Shown here: positions 24,731 to 38,694 of the stretch, one piece after another
Position numbering within the stretch: the stretch's first letter is position 1
Layout of the letters: the number at the start of each line of letters is the position of its first letter
NCBI RefSeq assembly: GCF_029227915.1
Contig: NC_079878.1
Coordinates: 5,208,001-5,272,000 of the forward strand
From: Hydractinia symbiolongicarpus
Lineage: Eukaryota > Cnidaria > Hydrozoa > Anthoathecata > Hydractiniidae
Length of the DNA stretch: 64,000 nt
Direction: 5' to 3'
Translations under genes and position numbers: made by a program
Notes under the pieces: generated by a model
Database searches by the model: none
What the model saw: only the letters and a program-made list of their open reading frames with translations
Told to the model about the DNA's origin: nothing

Positions 24731-25230
24731 AAATGAAAGTGAAATCTTCAGCACCATTATTACCTGACCCAGATTCAGTTTGTCAAGAGATAAAACGGGT
24801 CCATTTACAATCTTATATTTGGCTGAACTGCTTAAACCATCACATAGTTCCGTTGAACATTGAAGATTTCGGATGGAAAATTGACCACGACAAGAAATTA
24901 GTAAATCCCGTTTGGTTTACTGGAAATCAGTTGCCAAGATCTCTTATTCGACAAAGGGGTAAATCCAGGAAGAAAACAGGTAACACTGGAGATGGTTTTG
25001 AAGCTGATAAAGAATCAGAAGCTGAGCAAACGGAACCTTCGCAGAAAAGGAAAAAAGTCACTCCCCGAGGGACGAAAAGAAGTAACGACACAAGCGACGA
25101 CATGGAACAGAGAGAAAGCAGTGCTATGAATGAAACGGAAGGAGCTTCAGATAGTTCTGATTGGGAAAAAGACTTTACGACATCAGAAGAAGAAAAAACG
25201 GACTCTTCTGACAGTGACTATTTACCTTAG
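24673..25230 (+). CDS. Transposon protein, C-terminal part
   Basis: Continues the protein after a frame change near 24670-24680: MYHGKDKDSYVQTRVQQYLK, then LLPDPDSVCQEIKRVHLQS and LNIEDFGWKIDH, which fit the C-terminal pattern of the same family. The end is an acidic and basic disordered tail (QKRKKVTPRGTKR; DSSDSDYLP) that could serve nuclear import and DNA contact. The overlap of 58 bases with the previous frame plus the family pattern point to a one- or two-base indel, not a separate gene. Confidence 0.75.
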   Translation: MYHGKDKDSYVQTRVQQYLKMKVKSSAPLLPDPDSVCQEIKRVHLQSYIWLNCLNHHIVPLNIEDFGWKIDHDKKLVNPVWFTGNQLPRSLIRQRGKSRKKTGNTGDGFEADKESEAEQTEPSQKRKKVTPRGTKRSNDTSDDMEQRESSAMNETEGASDSSDWEKDFTTSEEEKTDSSDSDYLP

Positions 25231-25423
25231 ATCATTTTTGTACATAATAGCGTTGCAGCGTTTGGTTTCTTGTAGTTGAGTACTTAATCGTTTATTTCAG
25301 GCATCGCATTTCAGCGTGATATGCTATCTTAAAAGTAAAGAGAGAAAATTTTGGGAAGAGTTAAGTCAGTTCTATTTGCATAGCCCAATCCGAATAACGA
25401 CTTTAAAGAATAAAATTTGCGGA

Positions 25424-25728
25424 CGCTGCGGAGGAGGAAAATTTCAAATATGTAGCAGACTAATAAAACTGTATATCATTCAAAAGGTCTTATTTAGCCG
25501 ATGCCAAATATGCCATTTTTAAGTTTATATTTTATACCGTTCACGAGTTATCGCAGGATTTGTGCACCATTTTTGCCGCATTTGACGCCATCAGTCACGT
25601 GACGCCGGAAGTTTTCCCGGAAAGGTATTCGGTGGTTTTTTGAATCTTCCTACCTAATCTATCAGATTCCACAATAAAAAGTTAAATTAGGCATTTTGTT
25701 AGATTGCTAGACTATATGCCCTGTCTAT
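25424..25728 (-). repeat. Right terminal inverted repeat
   Basis: Reverse complement of 21613-21917 with few mismatches. The frame 25316-25522 lies largely in it and is not a gene. Confidence 0.95.
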
Positions 25729-25790
25729 AAATACTTTCACAAGCATCCTTAAGCCTCATTTTGAGATAGTATACCATAATGCACTTCGCT

Positions 25791-25853
25791 CAACCTCGTC
25801 CCCAGGCCCATTTTTCTCTTTCTGACAATAAAATTGCCCTGGGAACGAGGTTG
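25791..25853. mobile_element. 63-bp micro-foldback (AACCTCGT family)
   Basis: caacctcgtccccaggc at one end and gccctgggaacgaggttg at the other pair over about 17 bases, with a short AT-rich centre. Confidence 0.75.
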
Positions 25854-26177
25854 CACTTTCGCCGTTAAAACATGCGCTATAGTGAAAAGATTTTGAGAGG
25901 TGGTAAAAACCAGCCCTGTAGTGAAGTTTCACAAACACGTGAACACCGGTAAAGTAGTTTAAAATGGTAACTCCATCAGAAGCAAGTCAATTTTTTCAAT
26001 TTATGTCCGCAAGAATAGTTTCAACTTTCAGTTTTACTCCGGACGGAAGATTTTACCAACCAATCAGGTTCCACATATCACAATTGTCCGTTTTAATCTG
26101 TTTAATTCCGTTTTTCATAGGAAAATTGGCACTTTGCAAAGTCGATAAATATAAAAATAATGCTTATGCTACACGCA

Positions 26178-26266
26178 CCAACCTCATTCCTAGGTCTTTT
26201 TGAGTCTCGCTGGCGTTATGCCGTGCGACAGAAAGAGATGGACAGCACGCTCTGAGATCGAGGTCG
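26178..26266. mobile_element. Diverged AACCTCGT-family foldback
   Basis: Ends ccaacctcattcctagg and gagatcgaggtcgg, with tctttttgagtctcgc and agaaagag inside. Same family as 25791-25853, more decayed. Confidence 0.5.
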
Positions 26267-27070
26267 GTACACAAGTTTCTTTATTTCAGAAACTAAATTC
26301 TAAATTTTTGTTGCGATAGAACTCTGATTAAAAAAGCTACGGAATGTGTTCAACGTGAATTACAGGGCTCGGACAAAAAGCTGGGTTTACAGAGCGCTCA
26401 CACAAAAAACTAAGTCAAACCAAAAAATTGAAGGTCTGTGAGATCTTGTATTTGACGTGGTGTTTGACATAAATTCAGATTCACTGGCCGAACGAAACCC
26501 AAAAATAAAAAACCCAAGTCACGAAAAAAGAGATTTTGTTAAATGATGTGCCAACGTGTCAAAAAGACCTTGACATACATGCCAAAAATATTTGACGTGT
26601 CAACGTGCTTTACGTGCCAAAAAAGTTGACGTGCCATGATTTTTCGACGTGCCATGATATTTTGACATGATATTTTGACGTACTATCTTTTTTCGATAAT
26701 TCTATATAATGTTTAGAACAGTTTGTAAAAAAAGGAGCATACTGATTCCACTCTTTTGATTGTCACAACAAGCTAATGGGTTACGAAATCCACACCTTTC
26801 TCTAAGCTATGTATAGATAAGGTATAGTTGAAAGTCTGGATATCAAACAGTGACTCGCGCATTATCAAGTGGGCACTTTAACGTTAAAAGGCGTTGCATG
26901 TGACGTTGAATAGAAGTCAATTGTGCATTGAAATTTAAAGTTGTTTTGACGTCTTTCTTCGACGTTTATTGATCGTCTAATCAACGTCGTTTCTATGTTG
27001 TTCAGAAATATTCTTACAACGATTTTTCATCTTCTTTTTAACGTCGAAACAACATCTCGCAACGCCTAAT
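26267..27070. other. Intergenic with short degenerate repeats
   Basis: Between about 26560 and 26690 the words gacgtgcca and tattttgac recur. A diverged copy of the following minisatellite unit (caacgtcgtttctatgttg) lies at about 26982. No gene. Confidence 0.5.
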
Positions 27071-27262
27071 CAGCGTCGTTTCTATGTTGGTCAGGTCTAC
27101 ACAACGTAGTTTCTATGTTGTTCAGGTCTACACAACGTCGTTTTTATGTTGTTCAGGTCTACACAACGTCGTTTTTATGTTGTTCAGGTCTACACAACGT
27201 CGTTTTTATCCTGGTCAGGTTTAATCAACGTCGTTTCTATGTTGTTCAGGCCTAATCCACGT
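27071..27262. repeat. 31-bp minisatellite, 6 copies
   Basis: Units start at 27071, 27102, 27133, 27164, 27195 and 27226 (core acgtcgtttttatgttgttc). Central copies are nearly identical; outer ones have diverged. Confidence 0.95.
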
Positions 27263-27978
27263 CTATGTGTAAAGTTACAAACAAAAATGAAGAAATAGTA
27301 ACATATTTATTTCAAAGTTCTTGTGAAACTTGAATCAAAAGAATTCAGTGAAGTCTACGAATATGTGATTGGGTGGTGAAATTGTTTGTATTTTGTGTTA
27401 TTGTTTTTAAAATACATACATACTTACCAGACTCTAATTTTATACAAACCTTTAAATATAAACCAAACTACTCATGAAATAGCGTCCAAGGGAGTTGAGG
27501 CCTGGTGCAAGGTTGTGTCAGTGTCTAGCAAAGCATACACCCGTCAATGAAAATATAGCAACAACACTACACGTCGTTATGACAATATAGAAACCAGGTG
27601 TTTGAAATGCATTATGGTAGTAAGATTCTACATGGTGACCACAGAAAATTAAAATCAAAACTCCGACCATTTTTTCTTATTTTTCCAGGACAAAATTGTT
27701 CGAGATTTCGGGAATTCCAGGAGTTGAGAAAAACATTTATTAAATGGGAGACAAAATCCAAAGAGCCGCAATTGCTACACCAAAGATTCAGAAAAGAAAA
27801 AAGAAATATTCGTAGCAACCAATGATGGAATAAATTGGAAACTCTGTCATTATTAACAAATCAAAAACATAGAACATTAGCAGCTATTTACATATCAGAG
27901 TAGACTGAAAAAAATGCATAAAGGCTGGCCAGTTATTTTAAATCTATAATACATGGTCAACTACATATTAGAGGAGAT
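27263..27978. other. Intergenic, nothing recognised
   Basis: AT-rich. An open frame at 27598-27825 has no splice context and no recognisable motif. Confidence 0.4.
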
Positions 27979-29169
27979 CTGTTCTGACCCAACTACGGAC
28001 ACCGGTCCAACTTTGGACGCGAGACCGTCAAACACGGGTCGGTGCGTTCGCAATCGAAATAGCCCATCTATTGACGGGCCCGGTCCAACTTTGGACAAAT
28101 GTATGCAAGTACGTCTTAAGTTGGTACAGGCCCAACTATTAACTATCGTAGTAAAAAAGGGACAGTTTTAACTTTTTATACTTTTTAGAAATAGCCACAA
28201 CAAGGGTCAGTTTGAAGACTCCCAGACTAAAGTTAAGCCTTGTAACATGGGAAACACACTGTTTCAAACTTAAAAAATTGAAGACAGGTCTGGCCCAACT
28301 GTGGACAAATGCACTATAGTGTCTATAGGAGAGGACAAAAGAAAACAAAAAAATATACGGAGGAAAATAAATCATGAAAAATAATGCTGTTGTTCAGTTG
28401 AGAAAGAATTCAAAAAAAATTTCAGTAGCTCAAATGGGAGCTTTAAGGACTCACTGATCACATGAAATATAAATTAACTTATAATATTTCTTTAAAATCA
28501 TAGTCAATCTTTCTGTTTCTTGAATATATAACAAAATATTTCAATCATGGATGCCCCAGCCAAAACGATTTTCGCTCTCAAGTTGCGTAATAGGTCAAGT
28601 TGCAATAATTCCATAAAAGATTATATTGAAAATTAAACATAGCAAAATGGCTGAAACAACAGCTTTACTATACTATAGCTACCTGTGAATATATATAATA
28701 TAAAATTACACTGAGCTAAATGTTATATTTTGATATCTGAGTCATGATTATTTAGCTAGTCATTATGCACACAAACATCTCCGATAATTCAACAAGGAAG
28801 TCTCTAACTGCTTTGTAAAATGCATTCGCAGATATGGTCTTGCACGAGTTGCCAAATAGTGTTGTTTTTGCTACCACAACAATCTTGAAATGCATAACTC
28901 GATTTAATCTCAGCTAGCCATATACAACAATACCTCGGTAAAAGTTGCAGCAGTTCAGTTTTTTCACTTTATTGGAGTTAGTTTACGTTAAATACAAGGT
29001 CTTGATGTATACAAACATCTTTTAACGCCATGTCGCAAGTTGGTCCTGGCCCGTCAATTGACAGGGCAGCATGTCAAAAGATGGGCCACCATGTCAAAAG
29101 ATGGGCCACCGTTTCCTAAGATGGTCCGTCCCGTCAAGGCGGGCCGTGTTCTAAGTTGGGTCAGAATAG
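27979..29169. mobile_element. 1.2-kb element with CTGTTCTGACCCAACT ends
   Basis: The left end ctgttctgacccaacta pairs with the right end taagttgggtcagaatag, and pairing continues imperfectly for about 30 bases. Internal words such as ggtccaactttggac recur at about 28003, 28082 and 28291. A 20-bp unit (atgtcaaaagatgggccacc) is doubled at 29070-29109. No transposase seen, so it is non-autonomous. Confidence 0.65.
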
Positions 29170-29222
29170 AGCTACCGACTTTCATACAGCTACGGTGGCC
29201 GACAAGGGCAACATACCTTCAC

Positions 29223-29333
29223 CGAAATACGACGCATCTTTCTCGAAATACGACGCATGTTTCCCGAAATACGACACATCTTTCACGAAATAGGACATAT
29301 CGTTTCCGAAATATGTAACATCTTCTCCGAAAA
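29223..29333. repeat. 21-bp minisatellite, about 6 copies
   Basis: Copies of cgaaatacgacgcatctttc with period 21 start at 29223, 29244, 29265, 29286, 29307 and 29328. The period of 7 codons keeps a frame open (SRNTTHL repeated), which I do not call a gene. A run of about 26 A follows at 29401. Confidence 0.9.
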
Positions 29334-30135
29334 TCATGAAAACTTTTTTCTGTAAAAGTCCATCTCTTAAAGATTACCATCATCCTCAAAATGTTTTCCC
29401 AAAAAAAAAAAAAAAAAAAAAAAAAAGTTGAATTAAAAAATAAAAAAACTTTTAAAATTTAATTTTAAACCCAACAGGATTAACAATGAATTTGTTAGCG
29501 AAATTTGGCATTAGCATTTATCAATATATCTATATTTCAATATGTACATCAGTTCCTTATACATTGTCTGAAAATATGTCTTGATCACGTCTTTGTCGGC
29601 ATCCACGGCTTTGCATCAAAACAACAAAATTATAGTAGCTAAATGGATGTTTGAGTGTTTTTACTAATTCGCTTTTCATCTGATGACTTCCCAATCACAA
29701 TTTTTTTAAAGTTATTTTTAGAGATGCTAAACCATAAAGTTATGTAGTCGGCGGGGTTAAATATTCGCTTTTAGATAATCACGTAATAAGGACAGTATAA
29801 GCTACATATGCAGTTGTGGCATTTTTAATAACCTTTCGTCCAAATTTAAAAATATTCTTAGATAATAATCCGTATCTTGATTCTTTTAGCTTGATATTTG
29901 ATTATACATTTCTTCTACTTTTGCAACAATTAGCTAGCTAGCTCTAATTGTTTTTGGTTGTCTTCTTGCCCCTGTGCACTGGCCAGGCTAACTAACTAAA
30001 TGGCTTAAGATACACCTTTCACCACACCTTTCGTCAGCTATTTACCTAGCTAGTTAGCTAACTGCACTTGCTTTGTTTTGGAATGTAGTGTTAGTAATTA
30101 TTGTGAACTATACTTTTTAAAGGTAACAATAAAAA
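29334..30135. other. Intergenic, gctagc-rich
   Basis: Repeated tagctagc words at about 29930-30060, similar to those at 19420-19620. No gene. Confidence 0.4.
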
Positions 30136-30515
30136 TTCCCTCTATACGGCTAATTCGCAATGCATTATGGGAATTGTATTCCGCAAAAACGTAAACAAAC
30201 CATTCGTAGTAACAAAAATGGCCGAACAAGTACACTTCGTCCTTAATTCTACTCAAAACCAATGCGATATACAAAATTCTAATCAAGACAACAGTTTTTT
30301 TCAAAACTTGGGCTCTCCTGCAAGCATTGTTTTGAATAAGGGAGATAATGATTTTCCTGAGGAGATTTGAAAATTAACACAAGCAATAACGGCTTTTGTT
30401 TTTATCGCCACAATAAAAAGAATGATTTTATTTATTTACAAACTTTCGCTTCTGGGAGAGAAAACTGTAGAATACAACTACCACAATGCATTGGGAATTA
30501 GCCGTATAGAGGGAA
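30136..30515. mobile_element. 380-bp MITE with CCCTCTATACGG ends
   Basis: Terminal repeats start ttccctctatacggctaatt on both sides and pair imperfectly for about 46 bp. The interior contains a 67-codon plus-strand frame (30167-30370; AEQVHFVLNSTQNQCDIQNS) of unknown meaning. No clear target duplication. Confidence 0.8.
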
Positions 30516-34650
<4,135 letters not shown>

Positions 34651-35067
34651 TTACCCAAAACAAAACATAAGTAAGCACAATAGCCAAGCAAATGTTCCTG
34701 GATCATAATGAACGGCTGACACAACCTGAGCTCTACACGACGGGCATGTCAATGCAACAGGAAATTCGTGAAACATAACAGCTGCAGTCGTGACGACAGC
34801 TGGTTGAGTTGTGATGACAGTTGTTGTATTTTGAGATGACTGCTGATATCCTCCCTGTTGTGGTGGTGGCTGTTGTGGATATCCTCCCTGTTGGGGATAA
34901 CCTCCAGGTTGAGCATAACCAGGTGGAGGTCCTGCTTTACTTGGCTCTTGTGTTGGTGGGTACTGTCCTTGAGGAGGATAGCCAGACTGTTGAGGGGGAT
35001 AGCCAGGCTGTTGAGGAGCATAACCAGGCTGCTGAGGTGGTGCATATGGTGGTGGTGGTTGAGCCAT
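34651..35067 (-). CDS. LITAF-domain protein, Pro/Gln-rich (partial domain)
   Basis: LITAF-domain proteins sit on late endosome and lysosome membranes through a zinc-ribbon with a hydrophobic in-membrane hairpin. The first ~80 residues are a PPxY-like, Pro/Gln/Gly/Tyr-rich repeat ([19 protein letters not shown]), which in relatives recruits WW- and ESCRT-type partners. Residues ~104-138 match the start of the domain: [19 protein letters not shown], then a Trp and [10 protein letters not shown]. The second CxxC half is absent, since TAA follows. The bases TTTTGG|GTAACT make a possible donor at 34655, so the domain may continue in a downstream exon. I looked for that exon in the DNA to the left and found none. 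It is a truncated copy or a gene with a long intron. Confidence 0.8.
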   Translation of the reverse strand: MAQPPPPYAPPQQPGYAPQQPGYPPQQSGYPPQGQYPPTQEPSKAGPPPGYAQPGGYPQQGGYPQQPPPQQGGYQQSSQNTTTVITTQPAVVTTAAVMFHEFPVALTCPSCRAQVVSAVHYDPGTFAWLLCLLMFCFG

Positions 35068-36120
35068 AATATTTTCAAACTTTTCTTACTCTTTTGTTAT
35101 AAATTACAGAAATGAAACACATCTCAATCAACAATGTACAGTGAAAAAACATTAAGGGATAAAATAAACATTTAAGTTCATAAACGAACAAGTGTAAAAA
35201 GTAACTGCCATCTGCAAAGTTACAAATTTTTCACTTTTTGTTGTCAACCAAATTAATTTTTTTTTCTGCTGAAATTTCTTCCCTTTAAATGACAGATTTA
35301 CGTAAAAGTGAAACATTTTTACTTTAACGTAGCTGTCACCACTTGACTTTGAATGATCTTAAACCACTTGACCTTGAATGACCTCAAATGTTTTAACAAC
35401 TTTGTACTCAATACCTAGTGAACTATACATTTGTTTTTCAAACACATTTCCATGGCTGTTCATTAATTTATTTATTCAAAATTAATTATAAATAATAAAT
35501 AAAAAGAAATATATAATTTTAGTTTTAAAAAAAGAAAAAAAGTTTTACAGATAAAACCTTAAACTAAATGATTTATTGGTACAAAAAAATTGGATAGGAG
35601 TGTGCGTTCTGTGGGATTGTGGAGCTTAATGATACAAGTTAATTGCACACTAATAATTTAAATTAAAAAAAAAATATCTACTTCTAAAAGTAAACATTCC
35701 ATTAAAGCATAAATTAATAATTTTTAAAATACATTATTTATAACACAGGCCATAATTGTCTTGGTATCAATAATACTAGTTGTTAGCCCGTGGAACAAAT
35801 CCATGGGAATTCACCAGTCATACTTCTTGCTTTGGTATTTCAAGAAATTTTGGTATGAAATTACTCTATGGTTGTAATATGGTCCCTGAAAAGATCTAAT
35901 TATGGGCACTGCAGTACTAAAGACTACATGTTTTTGTTTTTATTAGAACCTAGTTTATTATAAAAAATTAGTTCAACATTAGGCTGAAAACATATTAACA
36001 CTATACTGAGTCACAAAATGATTTTTTAAACCTATCGAAATTAAAAAAAAAAGGTCACATCACTTTCTCGTAAAAGACATATGTAACAATATTGCTCGCA
36101 TTTTAACAGGCAGATCTAGA
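35068..36120. other. Intergenic
   Basis: No gene. A dispersed repeat begins near 35778 (actagttgttagcccgtgga), related to words at 36955 and 44733. Confidence 0.4.
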
Positions 36121-36453
36121 TTAAAAGGATTCCTGCATTAAAAATGATATTTTTATATGTTGTGGAGAATATAAATTTGTTTATCAAATCCTTTGAAATT
36201 TTTTAAAACTCTTTTTTCGTTTTAAAGTTATTTAAAATTTTAAGTATTCAAAATCTGGGTTTTATGATGTCATAAAAAGTTTTGAAAAATGCTGACATTA
36301 TATTTCTACTTGTAATTAAAGACAAGATTATTCTAAACTACAAAACTTTACATATACCAAAATATCATCAAGAGCATTAGATCACACTTGATAAACAGCT
36401 TTTTATCCTCTATAACATACAAAAGTATCATTTTCAATGCAGGAATCCCTTTA
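36121..36453. mobile_element. 333-bp MITE with AAGGATTCCTGCA ends
   Basis: The left arm (ttaaaaggattcctgcatta, then aaaatgat and ttatcaa) pairs with the right arm (ttgataaacag, then gcaggaatccctttaa) over roughly 65 bases with mismatches. The centre is AT-rich and non-coding. Confidence 0.8.
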
Positions 36454-37031
36454 AGAACAAAAAGATGTGGATAGTTTCAAAAATTTAAATTTGACACTTT
36501 CTTACAGTTTTAAAGATTCTTTAAGAACATAATAATTTCAGAAAAAAAAATATATGGTATCATCAAACAAAATTCACGAACAAATAAATTCGAATTTATA
36601 CCCAGTATATATAATTACTTTTTTATATATAATTCGTTTTGATAATTTAATAAAGCAGAAATAAAATAGTCAACAAAAACATAATCAACACCTTAAAATA
36701 AATTTTTTAATTTCTTAAAAAAAGCGTGAATAATTAAAACTTCTTAACTTGTCCGCAACTTGACTGTTTTCTTATTTATAATAAAGAAACTACATCAAAG
36801 GAACCACCCAAAAGATAAAATAAAAATAAAATTTTAAAACAGCGTAGCAAAAAGATCAAAGAGTTTGAGCTGTAAACAACTATTTCGTGTCTCTGTAACA
36901 CAACTTTTTTCTTGTGTACAAACAGACAGAATAGAGCTATTATTTTAGAGACTAGTCAACGGCCCATGGATAAATCCTCGAGTTCGGTCGTTCTTTATTT
37001 ATCGTATTTCGTGTTTCCGTAACACGATTTT
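36454..37031. other. Intergenic, dispersed repeat
   Basis: Two versions of a repeat with tatttcgtgt, gtaacac and acagacagaata occur at about 36882-36940 and 37006-37060. A third, diverged version is at 44770-44850. No gene. Confidence 0.5.
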
Positions 37032-37540
37032 TTGCACACAAACACACAGACAGAATACTAATACTTAAAATTTGGTGGCTAAGCCATTGGACTATTTAAT
37101 TCCAAATGTCTTTTTTAAATGGCTTATTATGTAAGTGTGCTTGAAGAACTAACGAAAGAACTTATTCTCATTTAAGCCTGTCTATACACTGGCTACTTTA
37201 GAGAACCATAGTATTGCCTGCTTAAAAACACCGTTATAGATAACAACCATTGCTAAATTTGGTTGAATTTGGTTGTAAGACAGATTGCACACAAACACAC
37301 AGACAGAATACTAATACTTAAAATTTGGTGGCTAAGCCATTGGACTATTTAATTCCAAATGTCTTTTTTAAATGGCTTATTATGTAAGTGTGCTTGAAGA
37401 ACTAACGAAAGAACTTATTCTCATTTAAGCCTGTCTATACACTGGCTACTTTAGAGAACCATAGTATTGCCTGCTTAAAAACACCGTTATAGATAACAAC
37501 CATTGCTAAATTTGGTTGAATTTGGTTGTAAGACAGATTG
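37032..37540. repeat. 253-bp tandem duplication
   Basis: The segment beginning ttgcacacaaacacacagac occurs at 37032 and again at 37285, and the two copies look identical along their length. The second copy ends near 37540, after gacagattgc. Confidence 0.95.
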
Positions 37541-37802
37541 CCAGTTAGACAAGAATTTGTCTAGTTTCTTATTGCTGCAAGCATCTTACAAATTAATAAC
37601 AATAAAAAGTACTTTACAATATTAGCTAGAGCAGATCGGAATTTACAATTTGTAAATCGAATCAATAGCAAGCAGCCTACAGTGCTTCAAGACCACACCT
37701 GCAAGAGGTTTTCTTGTTGACATTCAGCAAATTTTTGCAAACTTAACTTTATATTTCTAATTCAAGCCCCGTGTTACTGAAAACTTCTAATGTGAATCAT
37801 TT

Positions 37803-37869
37803 AAATACCATCAGTCTGGAAACATTGGACAGGGTATATAACCCTTGAGATTAGTAAGGCTAACCATGT
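37803..37869 (+). mobile_element. Isolated SINE tail
   Basis: Resembles the 3' part of the SINE at 38149-38499: tctggaaacattggacaggg here against tctggaaataatagacaggg there, then ggctaaccatgt against ggctagccatgt. It directly abuts the LINE fragment that follows. Confidence 0.75.
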
Positions 37870-38144
37870 GTTATGTTGTACGGTAGTGAGACATGGGCAG
37901 TGAAGCAGGAAGATCTTGACCGTTTAGAAAGGAATGATATGAGAATGGTTAGGTGGATGTGTAATGCCAGTCTGAGAGACAGAAAGAGTTCAGATGAGCT
38001 AAGAAGCAGGCTAAGTCTCTGTAGAATTAAAGATGTTATCCAGATAAGAATATTGAATTGGCTGGGGCACTTGGAAAGAATGGAGGAGGATAATTGGGTA
38101 AGAAAGTGTAGAGACTTGATAGTTCCTGGGGCAAAGCCCAGAGG
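37868..38144 (+). mobile_element. RTE-like LINE fragment, C-terminal coding end
   Basis: Codes YGSETWAVKQEDLDRLERND, then WLGHLERMEEDNWVRKCRDL, nearly identical to 60265-60530. Unlike that copy it keeps the full RDRKSSDELRSR segment. It is cut on the left and interrupted on the right by the SINE, so the open frame running to 38277 is a LINE-SINE chimera, not a gene. Confidence 0.9.
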
Positions 38145-38148
38145 CTCA

Positions 38149-38499
38149 TGGTGCCGTAGATTAGTGGTTATAGCTCTCGTACTCTGTGCGGGAGACCGGG
38201 GTTCGATTCCTCTTGACGGCGATTCAACATTGGCAAGTGAATGTTACCATAGCCCCGGGTTAACCCAAGCCATGTGAGGGAAATTGGGAAGATGGCACAC
38301 TGTGTGGGCCGTTGGATGTTGCCGGGAGTTGTCTAGTAGAGCGCGGGCCCTAATTGGGTCTGCGTCGCTCAAAATGAGCATTAAATACTCTAGGACTCTC
38401 CATCTAAGCCATGGCCCCTTCTGGAAATAATAGACAGGGTATATCCCTCGATATTTGTGAGGCTAGCCATGTAAAATATGCACATCTATCTATCTATCT
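38149..38499 (+). mobile_element. tRNA-derived SINE
   Basis: The head (38149-38222) has a tRNA-like A box (tagattagtgg, 38157-38167) and a perfect B box (ggttcgattcc, 38200-38210), the internal RNA polymerase III promoter. Its acceptor-stem halves (tgccgt/acggcg) can pair. The unrelated body ends in a tatc/atct simple repeat (38484-38499), the usual SINE tail. It sits in the middle of RTE-like LINE sequence. I do not call it a functional tRNA because it continues into the SINE body and the anticodon arm is irregular. Confidence 0.88.
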
Positions 38500-38657
38500 T
38501 AAATCATTCATGCAAGGACAGTTGAAAAACAGCTCAACAGTGACAGTTAACTGAAATGCTCGACATGATTAAAATAGGGTGTAAAAATCAACATACTAGC
38601 ATTGTTATTACATACAAACATAAACTGACATTTAAAACCAACCAAACCAACTACGAT

Positions 38658-38694
38658 ATTTCATTGCCCGAACTGTCTGTTCGGGCAATGAAAT
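38658..38694. repeat. Perfect 16-bp stem hairpin
   Basis: Arms atttcattgcccgaac and gttcgggcaatgaaat around a tgtct loop. GC-richer than its surroundings. Confidence 0.95.

Larger units (their letters stand above)
21613..25728 (+). mobile_element. 4.1-kb DNA transposon with long TIRs
   Basis: A 4116-bp unit bounded by ~305-bp terminal inverted repeats (outer end atagacagggcatatagtct) enclosing a plus-strand zinc-finger/nuclease gene. The TIRs differ at only a few bases, so insertion is recent. The flanks do not give a clear target-site duplication; only a TA or a degenerate 4-base AATA/TATA repeat is possible. The coded protein carries an XPG-like acid pattern. Academ-type transposons are reported to encode an XPG-like nuclease and make short 3-4 base duplications, so that is my tentative class. 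Confidence 0.9.

Noticed and set aside
27071-27262. Regular repeat array that might suggest CRISPR
   Set aside because: Units are directly adjacent without variable spacers, and the DNA is animal nuclear sequence.
34749-35115. Other frames over the LITAF gene
   Set aside because: His/Leu- or Trp-rich shadows of the Pro/Gln repeat.
38149-38222. Candidate tRNA gene
   Set aside because: A and B boxes are present, but the sequence runs into a SINE body with a tatc tail, and the anticodon arm does not fold well.
37873-38277. 134-codon frame with ETWAVK motif
   Set aside because: The first 90 codons are LINE, the rest is SINE head in an arbitrary frame; a chimera, not a gene.
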